DNA of 34,309 nucleotides. It comes from an uncultured Lachnospiraceae bacterium. Lineage in GTDB: Bacteria; Bacillota; Clostridia; Lachnospirales; Lachnospiraceae. Location of the stretch: contig CAMWXE010000059.1 of assembly GCA_947178145.1 (NCBI GenBank), positions 1 to 34,309 on the forward strand. Direction: 5' to 3'. Shown piece by piece: positions 25,361-32,779 of this stretch. Each line of letters opens with the position of its first letter. Positions within the stretch are counted from its first letter, which is position 1. The position numbers were made by a program, and so were the translations under genes. The notes beneath the pieces were generated by a model. The model was not told where the DNA came from. It ran no database searches and saw nothing but the letters and a program-made list of their open reading frames with translations.

Positions 25361-25599
25361 TAACTTTTTATTCCCCATTTTGCGATACCAGATTACTGCA
25401 TCCTCGGTTCCGCCGCTTTCCTGAAAGGTTTTATGTGAAGCATAAGATTACGCCGCAACATATTAAGTCCTTTTGCTATCTGTCCGATATAAGTGATAGT
25501 CAAAAATCGAGGGTATCAATGTCTCTTCCGGCAAACTGAAACTTGCGATGATCAAGATAGAGAAAGAAGTTGAAATTATTGCAGAAAGGATAATTCTAT
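25361..25599. other. Gap between nuclease remnant and carbamoyltransferase gene
   Basis: I see no complete gene. A plus-strand frame from about 25510 (IEGINVSSGKLKLAMIKIEK) is open into the next gene and protein-like, and a minus-strand frame (KTFQESGGTEDAVIWYRKMG) is open towards the palindrome. Both look like debris of older genes and neither is recognised. The last 20 bases carry the ribosome binding site AGAAAGGA. Confidence 0.35.
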
Positions 25600-26427
25600 A
25601 TGAAAAATTTAATCCGGTTAACCGACCTGCAGCCAAGCGAAATACACGAAATATTCCACATCGCAGATGAACTTGATACTGGTAAATACAACGGCTTCCT
25701 CAACGGAAAAAGTGTGATCCTGTTTTTTCCTGCTTCAAGCATTCGGACACGGGTTACTTTCGAGAAAGGAATTTATCTGCTGGGCGGTCAGCCAATCCTG
25801 TTTCCCACCGACACACTGGATAAAAAAGAAGATTTGCAGGATGTCTGTGGATATCTGAATCACTGGGCGGATATCCTGATTGTGCGGCATAAGCATATTT
25901 ATCTGATAGAACAGCTCGCCCAATATTCCAAAGTTCCAGTCATCAATGCCATGACCGACAGCAATCATCCCTGTGAGATTTTGTCAGATCTGTATGCCCT
26001 CTCGAAAATCAGGACCGATTTTACAAAGGATAAATACCTGTTCTGCGGAAGGTCTGGCAATATCGGTCTGGCCTGGAAAGAGGCGTCCGAAGTGATGGGA
26101 TTGGAACTGTCGCAGTGCTGCGCTGCCGGCTATGAGATGGACGGCGTATCAGTATATCACGATATTAACACAGCAGTCAGGGGAAAAGATATCATATGTA
26201 CCGATTCGTTACCTGCCGATGCGTTAAACGATTTTAAAGACTGCCAGGTGACAAGAGCGGTGATGGAGCTGGCAAACAAAAATGCCGTCTTAAATCCCTG
26301 CCCGCCGTTTTACCGCGGAGAAGAAGTCAGCGATGATGCGATTCGCTCAGACTATTTTGTGGGATATGAATTTAAGAAGCGTTTACTGACGGTTCAGCAG
26401 GCTGTTCTGATCTGGTGTATGAGTTGA
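25600..26427 (+). CDS. Divergent ornithine/aspartate carbamoyltransferase-family protein
   Basis: A 275-residue protein, about 40-60 residues shorter than true ornithine carbamoyltransferases. The carbamoyl-phosphate loop is SIRTR (47-51) instead of STRTR. HPCEILSD (123-130) stands for the usual HPCQ. The ornithine-binding end is altered: DSLPADALNDF in place of the usual DxxxSMG, and NPCPPF in place of HCLP. The amino-group acceptor is therefore probably not ornithine. No arginine-pathway gene (argG, argH, arcA, arcC) is nearby. AGAAAGGATAATTCTAT precedes the ATG. The fold assignment is firm, the reaction is not. Confidence 0.8.
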   Translation: MKNLIRLTDLQPSEIHEIFHIADELDTGKYNGFLNGKSVILFFPASSIRTRVTFEKGIYLLGGQPILFPTDTLDKKEDLQDVCGYLNHWADILIVRHKHIYLIEQLAQYSKVPVINAMTDSNHPCEILSDLYALSKIRTDFTKDKYLFCGRSGNIGLAWKEASEVMGLELSQCCAAGYEMDGVSVYHDINTAVRGKDIICTDSLPADALNDFKDCQVTRAVMELANKNAVLNPCPPFYRGEEVSDDAIRSDYFVGYEFKKRLLTVQQAVLIWCMS

Positions 26428-26475
26428 CTATACACGAAACATAGTGCAATATGAAAATAGCGGATATATTTTCTT

Positions 26476-26588
26476 AGGATCTGTAGGAAAATAAGTGATA
26501 CAGATTGCGCAGGATATTTCTTCGAGTGTGCAGTGCAATCGGAGAAATAGACAAGTCAAGATGTGTCAGTTATTTTTCTACAGATCTT
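26476..26588. mobile_element. Palindromic MITE-like element, 113 bp
   Basis: The ends AGGATCTGTAGGAAAATAA (26476-26494) and the complementary 26570-26588 match at 17 of 19 positions. TTA or TA flanks both sides, depending on where the ends are set. Internal sequence next to the right end (ACAAGTCAAGATGTGTCAGTT) resembles the matching part of the element at 31051-31215 (GCAAGTCAAGGTGCCAGTTA), so the two belong to one family. It fills most of the gap before the exonuclease gene. Confidence 0.65.
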
Positions 26589-26621
26589 TAGTAGAATAAT
26601 ATGAGGAAATGAGGAACTATT

Positions 26622-27581
26622 GTGAACTATATCATTTTTGATTTGGAGTGGAATCAGGCTGCCGATTTGCGAACGAGGCGGGCGAATCGTCTACTGTTTG
26701 AGATCATAGAAATTGGAGCGGTGAAATTAAACGAAAAAAGGGAGCAGATTGATGACTTTCATGAACTGATTAAGCCTCAGGTGTTTCACACAATGAACCA
26801 GGTAACAGGAGATTTAATTCATTTGAAAATGGAACAGCTTGAAAACTGCCGCTCTTTTTTGGAGGTAGCCAGTGATTTTATCAAATGGTGTGGAAGTGAT
26901 TATATTTTTTGCACATGGGGAAGTCTTGACCTCACAGAGCTGCAGAAAAATATGGATTACTATCATATGACACCCGTGTCAGAAAAAACGTTGCGGTACT
27001 ATGATGTTCAGAAATTATTCAGTATAGCTTTTGAGGACCGGAAGTCGAGACGCACGCTTCAGTATGCAGTCGACTTTCTCGATATTAAGAAGGATGAGGT
27101 CTTTCACAGAGCATATACAGATGCATATTATACGGCAGAGATTGTCAAAAGGATTGAAAGCGACAAGGTATTTCAGAATTATTCCTTTGACACATACCGT
27201 CTGCCGGGAAATAAGGCCGAGGAGATAAGGATCTGCTTTGAAGATTATTCAAAATATATATCAAGAGCGTTTCCAGATAAGCCAAAAGCGATGGAAGATC
27301 GGGAGGTTATTGCAGCCAGGTGCTATGTCTGCGGAGCAAAGACGAAGAAGAAAATCCCATGGTTTACGAATAACGGGAAGCATTATTATACGATCGTCGC
27401 CTGTCCGCGCCACGGCGCGATTAAGGGAAAAATAAGGCTGCGCAGAACGGAACAGGGCAAAATCTATGTGGTAAAAACGATGAAACAGGTTGATGCAGAG
27501 GGTGTGCAGGATATTATCAATAAAAAAAACCAGGTTCGTAAAAGTAGAAAGGAACGACGCCATAAAAAGGAAATCGAGTAG
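26622..27581 (+). CDS. DEDDh 3'-5' exonuclease with C-terminal zinc-ribbon-like tail
   Basis: A 319-residue protein. IIFDLEWNQ (Asp7, Glu9) is motif Exo I, TWGSLDLTEL carries the Exo II aspartate, and FHRAYTDAYYTAEI gives the histidine and aspartate of Exo IIIepsilon. These are the four metal-binding acids and the general base of DnaQ/KapD-like exonucleases. They remove nucleotides from RNA or DNA 3' ends. After the nuclease domain comes CYVCGAKTKKKIPWF and CPRHG, which looks like a zinc-binding nucleic-acid module, followed by a basic tail. The start is GTG 26622, preceded by GAGGAACTATT. It converges with the DD-carboxypeptidase gene, sharing a terminator. Confidence 0.85.
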   Translation: MNYIIFDLEWNQAADLRTRRANRLLFEIIEIGAVKLNEKREQIDDFHELIKPQVFHTMNQVTGDLIHLKMEQLENCRSFLEVASDFIKWCGSDYIFCTWGSLDLTELQKNMDYYHMTPVSEKTLRYYDVQKLFSIAFEDRKSRRTLQYAVDFLDIKKDEVFHRAYTDAYYTAEIVKRIESDKVFQNYSFDTYRLPGNKAEEIRICFEDYSKYISRAFPDKPKAMEDREVIAARCYVCGAKTKKKIPWFTNNGKHYYTIVACPRHGAIKGKIRLRRTEQGKIYVVKTMKQVDAEGVQDIINKKNQVRKSRKERRHKKEIE

Positions 27582-27605
27582 AGGATAATTATCCCCTGCT
27601 CGATT
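27572..27605. terminator. Shared bidirectional terminator
   Basis: AATCGAG (27572-27578) pairs with CTCGATT (27599-27605), with an inner near-palindrome around GGATAATTATCC. The minus-strand tail is TTTCCTTTTT. It overlaps the end of the exonuclease gene and the last codons of the DD-carboxypeptidase gene. Confidence 0.6.
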
Positions 27606-29202
27606 TTCTTCGAAAGAACATACGCCGGGAAGTGTTGCGCCATTTGGCTCTGCGGCGCGCTTCCCTTCTGGCAGCACGGCTTTCCCGCCGTCTGCTTCGC
27701 CGGCGCTTGCTGCTCTGACCTCTTGGAGAAAAGCTATAGTTGTTGATGATGGATATGATAAACAGTACGAATACAATCACAGCTGCCACGATTACAATTC
27801 CAATAATAATCTTTCGGATATCAATGTAAATTACATTCATTTCCTCCTGGGGTTCAGCAGACAATTCGGAGGACGTTAGCATTTCTCCCTCAAAAGCATC
27901 AGGAACAATTTCATAGGCAGGTTCGCTGGAGCTGAAGCGGAAAGCAGGGATACTGGATTTATAAAATACCAGGTTGCATGACCCGACAGGGACATCGGAG
28001 TAGGTATAATTGATGGAAGCAATAACATTTGTGTCAGGCGACTGCTCCGCGTAAGTCAGGGTTGATGCGGCGTCTGAAAATTCTGCTGTGTTTGGCAATA
28101 TGACATATGTGTCATTTTCAATGGAAATCAGTGGTGTTGAATCGCCAAACAGGTCATTTTCCGTGTCAAAAAAATCCATGGTATCGATATTGTATTTTGT
28201 CTCATTGTCCTTGATGGACACTCTCTGAAAATTTTCAAAACCATACTGAAAGAGTGTGATCGTATCCTCAAACTGATAGGGTGTTTCATCCATCAAAACG
28301 ACGCAGACAAGCTTCATCCCATTTTTCTCGGCAGCAGACACAAGTGTCTGGCGTGACTGCGATACATATCCTGTCTTGCTTCCGAGAAGATACTGATATT
28401 CATAGGGTTTTCCTTTGTAGAGCTGATTTTTGGATGCAATCCACACATCCTCCTCGTCATCAGGCTTTAATCGGAAATGGTAACTTGATGTGGATGACAT
28501 TTTACAAAGCTGCTCATTGCCAAAAAATTCACAGCCAATCAGCGCCAGGTCATAGGCGCTTGTATAGTGATTCTCATCAAAAAGACCATTACAATTTGTA
28601 AAATGGGAATCAACACCTCCGAGTGCAGCGACTTTTTCATTCATCAGTTCCGCAAAAGCTTCTGTTGACTTTTCTTTTCCAAGCTTTTCAGCAACGTGCT
28701 CCCCAACCGCGCTTGCGACTTCGTTCGCAGATTGTACTAAAATGCAATAGAGAGCCTGCTCCATAGGCATGGTGTCACCGGTATCGACACCGCCGAGCCT
28801 GGAGCCATCACTTGGAACATCGTAAATCGCATCGTGCGAAAATGTAATCGTCTCATCCAGGGTACAATTCTGCATCGCAAGCAGACAAGTTAAAATCTTA
28901 GTTGTACTGGCTGGATAGCTTTTTTCGTGAATATTTTTTGCATAGAGAATCGTATGCGTGTTCATTTCCATCAAAATGGCGGACTGTGCGCCGATGGCAG
29001 GTCCTTGAGGCCAGTTTGCAATCTCGTTGGACTGGACGGGAAGCGTCTTTCTCTGTTCCATCTGTTCCATGCGGTCTTCTTCGGCGCGCGATACAGCAGA
29101 TCCAGGAAGAACGGTATTTGTAAGTGATCTATTTGAAAGAAGTACTGACATGAGTAAAGCGCCAGCAAGTAATCGATTGAATATTCGTTTTGTTTCTATC
29201 AT
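27589..29202 (-). CDS. D-alanyl-D-alanine carboxypeptidase (DacF-like) with basic C-terminal tail
   Basis: A 537-residue penicillin-binding protein that trims the terminal D-Ala of peptidoglycan. It has a signal or anchor segment (RLLAGALLMSVLL) and the three serine-peptidase motifs STTK (Ser99, Lys102), SAN (158-160) and KTG (276-278). A PBP5-type beta domain follows. A C-terminal membrane span at about 462-489 and 48 residues with roughly half Arg/Lys (KRRRSRRRESRAARREARRR) come last. The family usually ends in an amphipathic helix, so the span plus basic tail is unusual. ATG 29202, after AAGGGATATGTTAC, is preferred over the longer frame to 29310. It lies near spmA, as dacB lies near spmA in other spore formers. 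Confidence 0.88.
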   Translation of the reverse strand: MIETKRIFNRLLAGALLMSVLLSNRSLTNTVLPGSAVSRAEEDRMEQMEQRKTLPVQSNEIANWPQGPAIGAQSAILMEMNTHTILYAKNIHEKSYPASTTKILTCLLAMQNCTLDETITFSHDAIYDVPSDGSRLGGVDTGDTMPMEQALYCILVQSANEVASAVGEHVAEKLGKEKSTEAFAELMNEKVAALGGVDSHFTNCNGLFDENHYTSAYDLALIGCEFFGNEQLCKMSSTSSYHFRLKPDDEEDVWIASKNQLYKGKPYEYQYLLGSKTGYVSQSRQTLVSAAEKNGMKLVCVVLMDETPYQFEDTITLFQYGFENFQRVSIKDNETKYNIDTMDFFDTENDLFGDSTPLISIENDTYVILPNTAEFSDAASTLTYAEQSPDTNVIASINYTYSDVPVGSCNLVFYKSSIPAFRFSSSEPAYEIVPDAFEGEMLTSSELSAEPQEEMNVIYIDIRKIIIGIVIVAAVIVFVLFIISIINNYSFSPRGQSSKRRRSRRRESRAARREARRRAKWRNTSRRMFFRRKSSRG

Positions 29203-29313
29203 GTAACATATCCCTTCATGTCTATTATCAATGGTATCTATATTAGATTGTACACTATTTTTGTAAAAATGTAACGCGATATAAAAATTTAATATATTGC
29301 AGCAAGGCACCGT

Positions 29314-29336
29314 GTTACTGTTTTCAGGTCAGGAAT
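29314..29336. repeat. Solo end of the 10259-10419 repeat family
   Basis: GTTACTGTTTTCAGGTCAGG plus three more bases (29314-29336) matches the complement of 10397-10419 at 21 of 23 positions. It includes most of the terminal inverted repeat. No partner end was found nearby, so it is a remnant. It lies between the ends of nrdG and the start of the DD-carboxypeptidase gene. Confidence 0.6.
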
Positions 29337-29353
29337 GATTTTTCAAACACGCG

Positions 29354-30061
29354 CTAGAGCCCGCGCAGGGCAGTATTGGACACGAATGATTTACAGATTG
29401 CGGCATAGGACTGAAGCGTTTCCTCCGAGTGGGCGTGAAAGCCCTCACATAAGACCCCTGCACTGTCTGTATAGGACTGCAGAAAATATGCATCTGCACC
29501 TGCAATCCACTGGGAGATGGCAGCCATGTCTGCCTCATTGTGAAGCTCTTTTACGACTGTTGTACGAAATTCGTAGGGGACAAGCGGCTGATGCATCAGG
29601 ACTTGGACAGACTCGTCAATCGCGGTCAGATTTAATTTTATGCTGCCTTTTTCAAGGCCCACAGTAACGTTATATTTTTCAGGTGCATTTTTGATGTCCA
29701 TAGCGCAATAGTCAATCAGCCTGGCATCCAGCAAGTTCTGGAGCATCCGCGGATTGGTCCCATTCGTGTCCAGCTTTACCAGATACCCAAGTTCTTTGAT
29801 ACGCCTGAGCAGATCGGGCAAATCAGAATATAAAGTGGGTTCACCACCAGTGATGCATACCCCAGATAGAATCTTGCGCCTTTTACTCAGAAATGTCAAA
29901 ATTTCTTTTTCTTCAAATGGAGTAAGGGATTTGCTCTGCAACACAATATCCCGATTATGACAGTATGGACAGCGGAAATTACAGCCGCCGACAAATAAAG
30001 TCGCTGCCACATGTCCTGGATAGTCCAGCAATGTTGTTTTGTTCAGACCAAGAATACGCAT
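29354..30061 (-). CDS. nrdG: Anaerobic ribonucleotide reductase activating protein (radical SAM)
   Basis: A 235-residue radical SAM enzyme with the cluster motif CNFRCPYC (Cys27, Cys31, Cys34), GGCNFRCPYCHN context and the SAM-binding CITGGEPTL. It activates the anaerobic class III reductase by making its glycyl radical. It starts with RILGLNKTTLLDYPGHVAAT, typical of the longer clostridial type (about 230 residues) and not of the 154-residue enterobacterial NrdG. No nrdD lies next to it, so the assignment could also cover a related glycyl-radical activase. GGAGGGG before ATG 30061 fixes the start. Confidence 0.88.
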   Translation of the reverse strand: MRILGLNKTTLLDYPGHVAATLFVGGCNFRCPYCHNRDIVLQSKSLTPFEEKEILTFLSKRRKILSGVCITGGEPTLYSDLPDLLRRIKELGYLVKLDTNGTNPRMLQNLLDARLIDYCAMDIKNAPEKYNVTVGLEKGSIKLNLTAIDESVQVLMHQPLVPYEFRTTVVKELHNEADMAAISQWIAGADAYFLQSYTDSAGVLCEGFHAHSEETLQSYAAICKSFVSNTALRGL

Positions 30062-30178
30062 GATATCCCCTCCATCTATAGACTCTAAGGCGGACATGCA
30101 GCCTGCAATGATGCGGGATATCGCAGGATGCCACCTTTCTAGAGCATGCTAAAAAAATGCTTTCTGACAGATGTGCGT

Positions 30179-30220
30179 CACAATTTGTGAGAGTTTCCGC
30201 CATCGGACTGATGGCGGAAA
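30179..30220. promoter_or_regulatory. Hairpin and palindrome between nrdG and spmA
   Basis: TTTCCGCCATC (30194-30204) and its exact complement (30210-30220) form an 11-bp stem with a 5-base loop. Next to it, TCACAATTTGTGA (about 30179-30191) is a palindrome with one central base, the shape of an operator. It lies in the divergent promoter region of nrdG and spmA. The role is not known. Confidence 0.35.
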
Positions 30221-30314
30221 TGATTTTCAAATAGGCTCCATAATATTATAACATATTTTTTACTGCGTACACATAAATTAAATCAATATCAGACAAAGCA
30301 GGGTGGATGGAACG

Positions 30315-30965
30315 ATGATGAATTATATCTGGGGTTGTATGTTAATTATAGGAATTATCTTTGGCGTGGTGACAGGAAATATGCAGGAAGTGACAGATGC
30401 CGTACTGCAGTCCTCCAAAGAAGCTGTGACGCTTGGCATATCCATGCTCGGTATCGTGGCATTTTGGACAGGTTTGATGGAGGTGGCGGGAGAAGCCGGA
30501 GTCATCACAGGACTCACTAGGCTAATCTCGCCCTTTATGCGTTTTTTGTTTCCAGGGATTCCAAAAGGCCACAGGGCATGGGATTCCCTGTCGGCGAATT
30601 TTGTAGCAAATATCTTGGGACTTGGCTGGGCGGCGACGCCGGCGGGATTGAGGGCGATGAGCGATTTGGAGGAGTTAGAGAGGGAACGTGGGAATGGGGA
30701 ATATATGGATGCAAAAGTGGGGATAGCAGCCACGAATGGTTTCATGGATTGCGGTGCGAGGACTGCAAGCAATGAGATGTGTACGTTCCTTGTGATGAAT
30801 ATTTCGTCGCTGCAGTTGATACCAGTGAATATTATTGCTTATCGCAGCCAATATGGGAGTGCGAATCCGGCAGCGGTGATTGCACCCGCGATCGTGGCGA
30901 CGTTTTTTAGTACGGTGGTGGCAGTAGTATATTGTAAAATCATGGATAGAAGGCAGAAAGTATAA
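30315..30965 (+). CDS. spmA: Spore maturation protein A (nucleoside-recognition/Gate domain)
   Basis: A 216-residue membrane protein with several hydrophobic segments and the Gate-domain features WDSLSANFVANILGLGWAAT and FLVMNISSLQLIPVNIIAYR. SpmA with SpmB affects spore core dehydration and cortex maturation in Bacillus. A GTG at 30303 is an alternative start, but ATG 30315 lies behind GGTGG at suitable spacing. In most spore formers spmB follows immediately. Here it does not, and a palindromic element and a nuclease gene follow instead. A partial, degenerate copy of its 3' half lies 1.4 kb downstream. Confidence 0.88.
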   Translation: MMNYIWGCMLIIGIIFGVVTGNMQEVTDAVLQSSKEAVTLGISMLGIVAFWTGLMEVAGEAGVITGLTRLISPFMRFLFPGIPKGHRAWDSLSANFVANILGLGWAATPAGLRAMSDLEELERERGNGEYMDAKVGIAATNGFMDCGARTASNEMCTFLVMNISSLQLIPVNIIAYRSQYGSANPAAVIAPAIVATFFSTVVAVVYCKIMDRRQKV

Positions 30966-31050
30966 GGCTTTTTACTTTTTTTGGATTAACTGTCCAATGC
31001 ATCATGAAAAAATTTGAAATATAATAGTTTTGGATACATTATATTAAAAT

Positions 31051-31215
31051 CTAGTACAACGAAAATTAAGTTTCTGGTACATTGACGCAGAATGATTGCT
31101 TCCTATGCAAGGCGGAGGAATGAGTCGTAGCGGTGGCTACGGCGATTGACGACAACGCCGCTGAGGAACAATCAGGCAAGTCAAGGTGCCAGTTACTTAA
31201 TATTCGTTGTACTAG
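31051..31215. mobile_element. Palindromic MITE-like element, 165 bp
   Basis: The ends CTAGTACAACGAAAATTAAG (31051-31070) and the complementary 31196-31215 match at 19 of 20. Weaker pairing continues for about 15 more bases. Inside, GATTGCTTCC and GGAACAATC form a second stem, and GTAGC/GCTAC a small hairpin. There is no coding capacity. The sequence is GC-richer than its flanks. It shares its right inner part with the element at 26476-26588. Confidence 0.7.
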
Positions 31216-31275
31216 AATGGTATTCATAATAATATATTAGGTGGGGGGCTAACAACATGAGATAACAAAATTGCA

Positions 31276-31304
31276 TTGAAAGAGAAAGTATTTTATGTTA
31301 CGAT
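31276..31304 (+). promoter_or_regulatory. Possible promoter of the Rpn-like gene
   Basis: TTGAAA (31276-31281) and TACGAT (31299-31304) are 17 bases apart. The rest of the stretch 30966-31360 holds only the MITE-like element and AT-rich sequence, with no gene seen. Confidence 0.4.
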
Positions 31305-31360
31305 GATGGCACGGAAAAGTTTTGTGTCAAAAGACTATTTTAAGGATAGGTGAACGATAA

Positions 31361-32158
31361 GTGACAAATGAACAAAACAGTAGAGAAGAAAAAAGACAAT
31401 TTATTCTGAATCGCATACAGGAAATGTGTTACTTTGATGACGAATTTTTGACAAAATGTTTAGAAGAATATCCTATAGGAATAGAACTGATGCTGCGCAT
31501 TATTATGAACGATAACACTTTAGTGGTAAAAGAGGTGCAGGTGCAATCTGTCATAAAAAATCTACAAGGGCGATCCATTCGAATGGATGTAAAAACAATA
31601 GACTTGGAAAAGAAACAGTATGACGTTGAAATGCAAAAAGCTGACAGTGGAGCCAAACCAAAACGCGCAAGATACAACAGCAGCCTAATGGATGCCAATG
31701 CAATTCTTCCGGGAGATGCTACAGAACTGCTTCCTGAAACATATGTAATATTTATTACAGAGAATGATGTGCTGGAAGGTAATCTTCCTATTTATCATAT
31801 TGATAGGACAATCAAAGAAAATGGAAAACTGTTTGATGATAAAGCGCATATTATCTATGTAAATGGGGAGGTTAAGGACGATACGCCACTTGGACGGCTG
31901 ATGCAGGATTTAAGCTGCACTGATCCGGATGAAATGAATTATAAAGAACTGGCGGACAGAGCAAGATATTTTAAGAAAGATAAGGAGGGACGGCAAATTA
32001 TGAGTAAAATTATGGATGAAATTATTAATTACGAGAAAATTGAGGTGGCGGAACGTATGCTGAATGATGGGGAAATATCTGTAGATAAAATAGCCAAGTA
32101 TTTAGAACTTCCGGTTGAAGTTGTAAAGGAATTAGCAGATAATTTGCAACTTGTATAA
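31361..32158 (+). CDS. Rpn-family recombination-promoting nuclease/PD-(D/E)XK transposase-like protein
   Basis: A 265-residue protein of the PD-(D/E)XK transposase family. Motif residues are Asp76 (RMDVKTID) and VEMQ (Glu90, Gln92), in the order D-x13-ExQ usual for Rpn-type nucleases, with QKADS and KRARYNSSLMDAN following. The C-terminus carries the typical LPVEVVKEL helix-turn-helix-like end. In E. coli, Rpn proteins cut DNA and promote RecA-independent recombination. This one appears intact. The start is GTG 31361 with a modest AGG upstream. It stands alone between repeats and is followed by a terminator. Confidence 0.82.
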   Translation: MTNEQNSREEKRQFILNRIQEMCYFDDEFLTKCLEEYPIGIELMLRIIMNDNTLVVKEVQVQSVIKNLQGRSIRMDVKTIDLEKKQYDVEMQKADSGAKPKRARYNSSLMDANAILPGDATELLPETYVIFITENDVLEGNLPIYHIDRTIKENGKLFDDKAHIIYVNGEVKDDTPLGRLMQDLSCTDPDEMNYKELADRARYFKKDKEGRQIMSKIMDEIINYEKIEVAERMLNDGEISVDKIAKYLELPVEVVKELADNLQLV

Positions 32159-32186
32159 ATACTTATAAGCATGTAAGATGATTATG

Positions 32187-32224
32187 AAAGCAGGAACTCT
32201 TGAAACGCAGATGTCCTGCTTTTA
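32187..32224 (+). terminator. Terminator of the Rpn-like gene
   Basis: AAAGCAGGA (32187-32195) and TCCTGCTTT (32214-32222) form a perfect 9-bp stem with an 18-base loop, 29 bases after the stop codon. The T-rich tail is formed by the end of the stem. Confidence 0.7.
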
Positions 32225-32330
32225 CTATATATATTTATTATTTGTTGATACAATTTTACAAATGAATGGTGAAAAATTTCGGGTTATAATAAATTTTTCA
32301 CAAAGTACATGTCACTACCTTGACTCAAGG

Positions 32331-32647
32331 GGGGGTTGCGGGCGATGAGCGATTTGGAGGAGTTAGAGAGGGAGCGCGGAAATAAAGAATATATGGAGGC
32401 TGAGGGAGTATTGGGCAGTGTACAAAGTCGTGGAACAAGAGCAAGGACTGCCAGCAATGAAATGTGTACTTTTCTTGTAATGAATATTTCATCACTACAA
32501 CTGATACCGGTGAATATTATTGCGTATCGCAGCCAGTATGGTAGCGCTAATCCGGCAGCAGTGATTGCGCCTGCGATCGTGGCGACGTTTTTTAGTACCG
32601 TGGTGGCGGTGGTTTATTGTAAGGTAATGGGGAGAAAATATAATTGA
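32331..32647 (+). pseudogene. Partial second copy of spmA (3' half)
   Basis: From LRAMSDLEELERERGNKEYM onward the frame matches the 3' half of spmA at 30315-30965, and from ARTASNEMCTF to the end it is almost identical in protein. The segment between (EAEGVLGSVQSRGTR) has no counterpart and replaces VGIAATNGFMDCG. The first 115 residues are absent, and homology starts abruptly after a G-run at 32330. The nucleotide sequence differs mainly at third codon positions, so this is not a recent perfect duplication. It cannot make a working Gate protein. Confidence 0.85.
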
Positions 32648-32702
32648 TAAACTCGCTAACTGATATTATACTATTCATATTAAATAGTTTAAAAGGATAA
32701 TA

Positions 32703-32757
32703 AGTAAACGGTAAAACGCGAGTACCTATACAAAACTGGAGCAAACCTGTATGATAG
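32703..32757 (+). repeat. 55-bp direct repeat, copy 1
   Basis: Matches 34255-34309 at 51 of 55 positions. The repeat begins AGTAAACGGTAAAACGCGAG and ends within the left arm and loop of a terminator hairpin. It precedes the S66 peptidase gene, while copy 2 follows it. Confidence 0.85.
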
Positions 32758-32779
32758 TAACAGATTTGCTCCAGTTTTT
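32732..32779 (+). terminator. Strong intrinsic terminator in repeat copy 1
   Basis: AAAACTGGAGCAAA (32732-32745) pairs perfectly with TTTGCTCCAGTTTT (32765-32778), and after a single mismatch CTGT/ACAG extends the stem. A T-run ends it. It would stop transcription coming from the spmA remnant. The equivalent hairpin of copy 2 is cut by the window edge. Confidence 0.85.
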
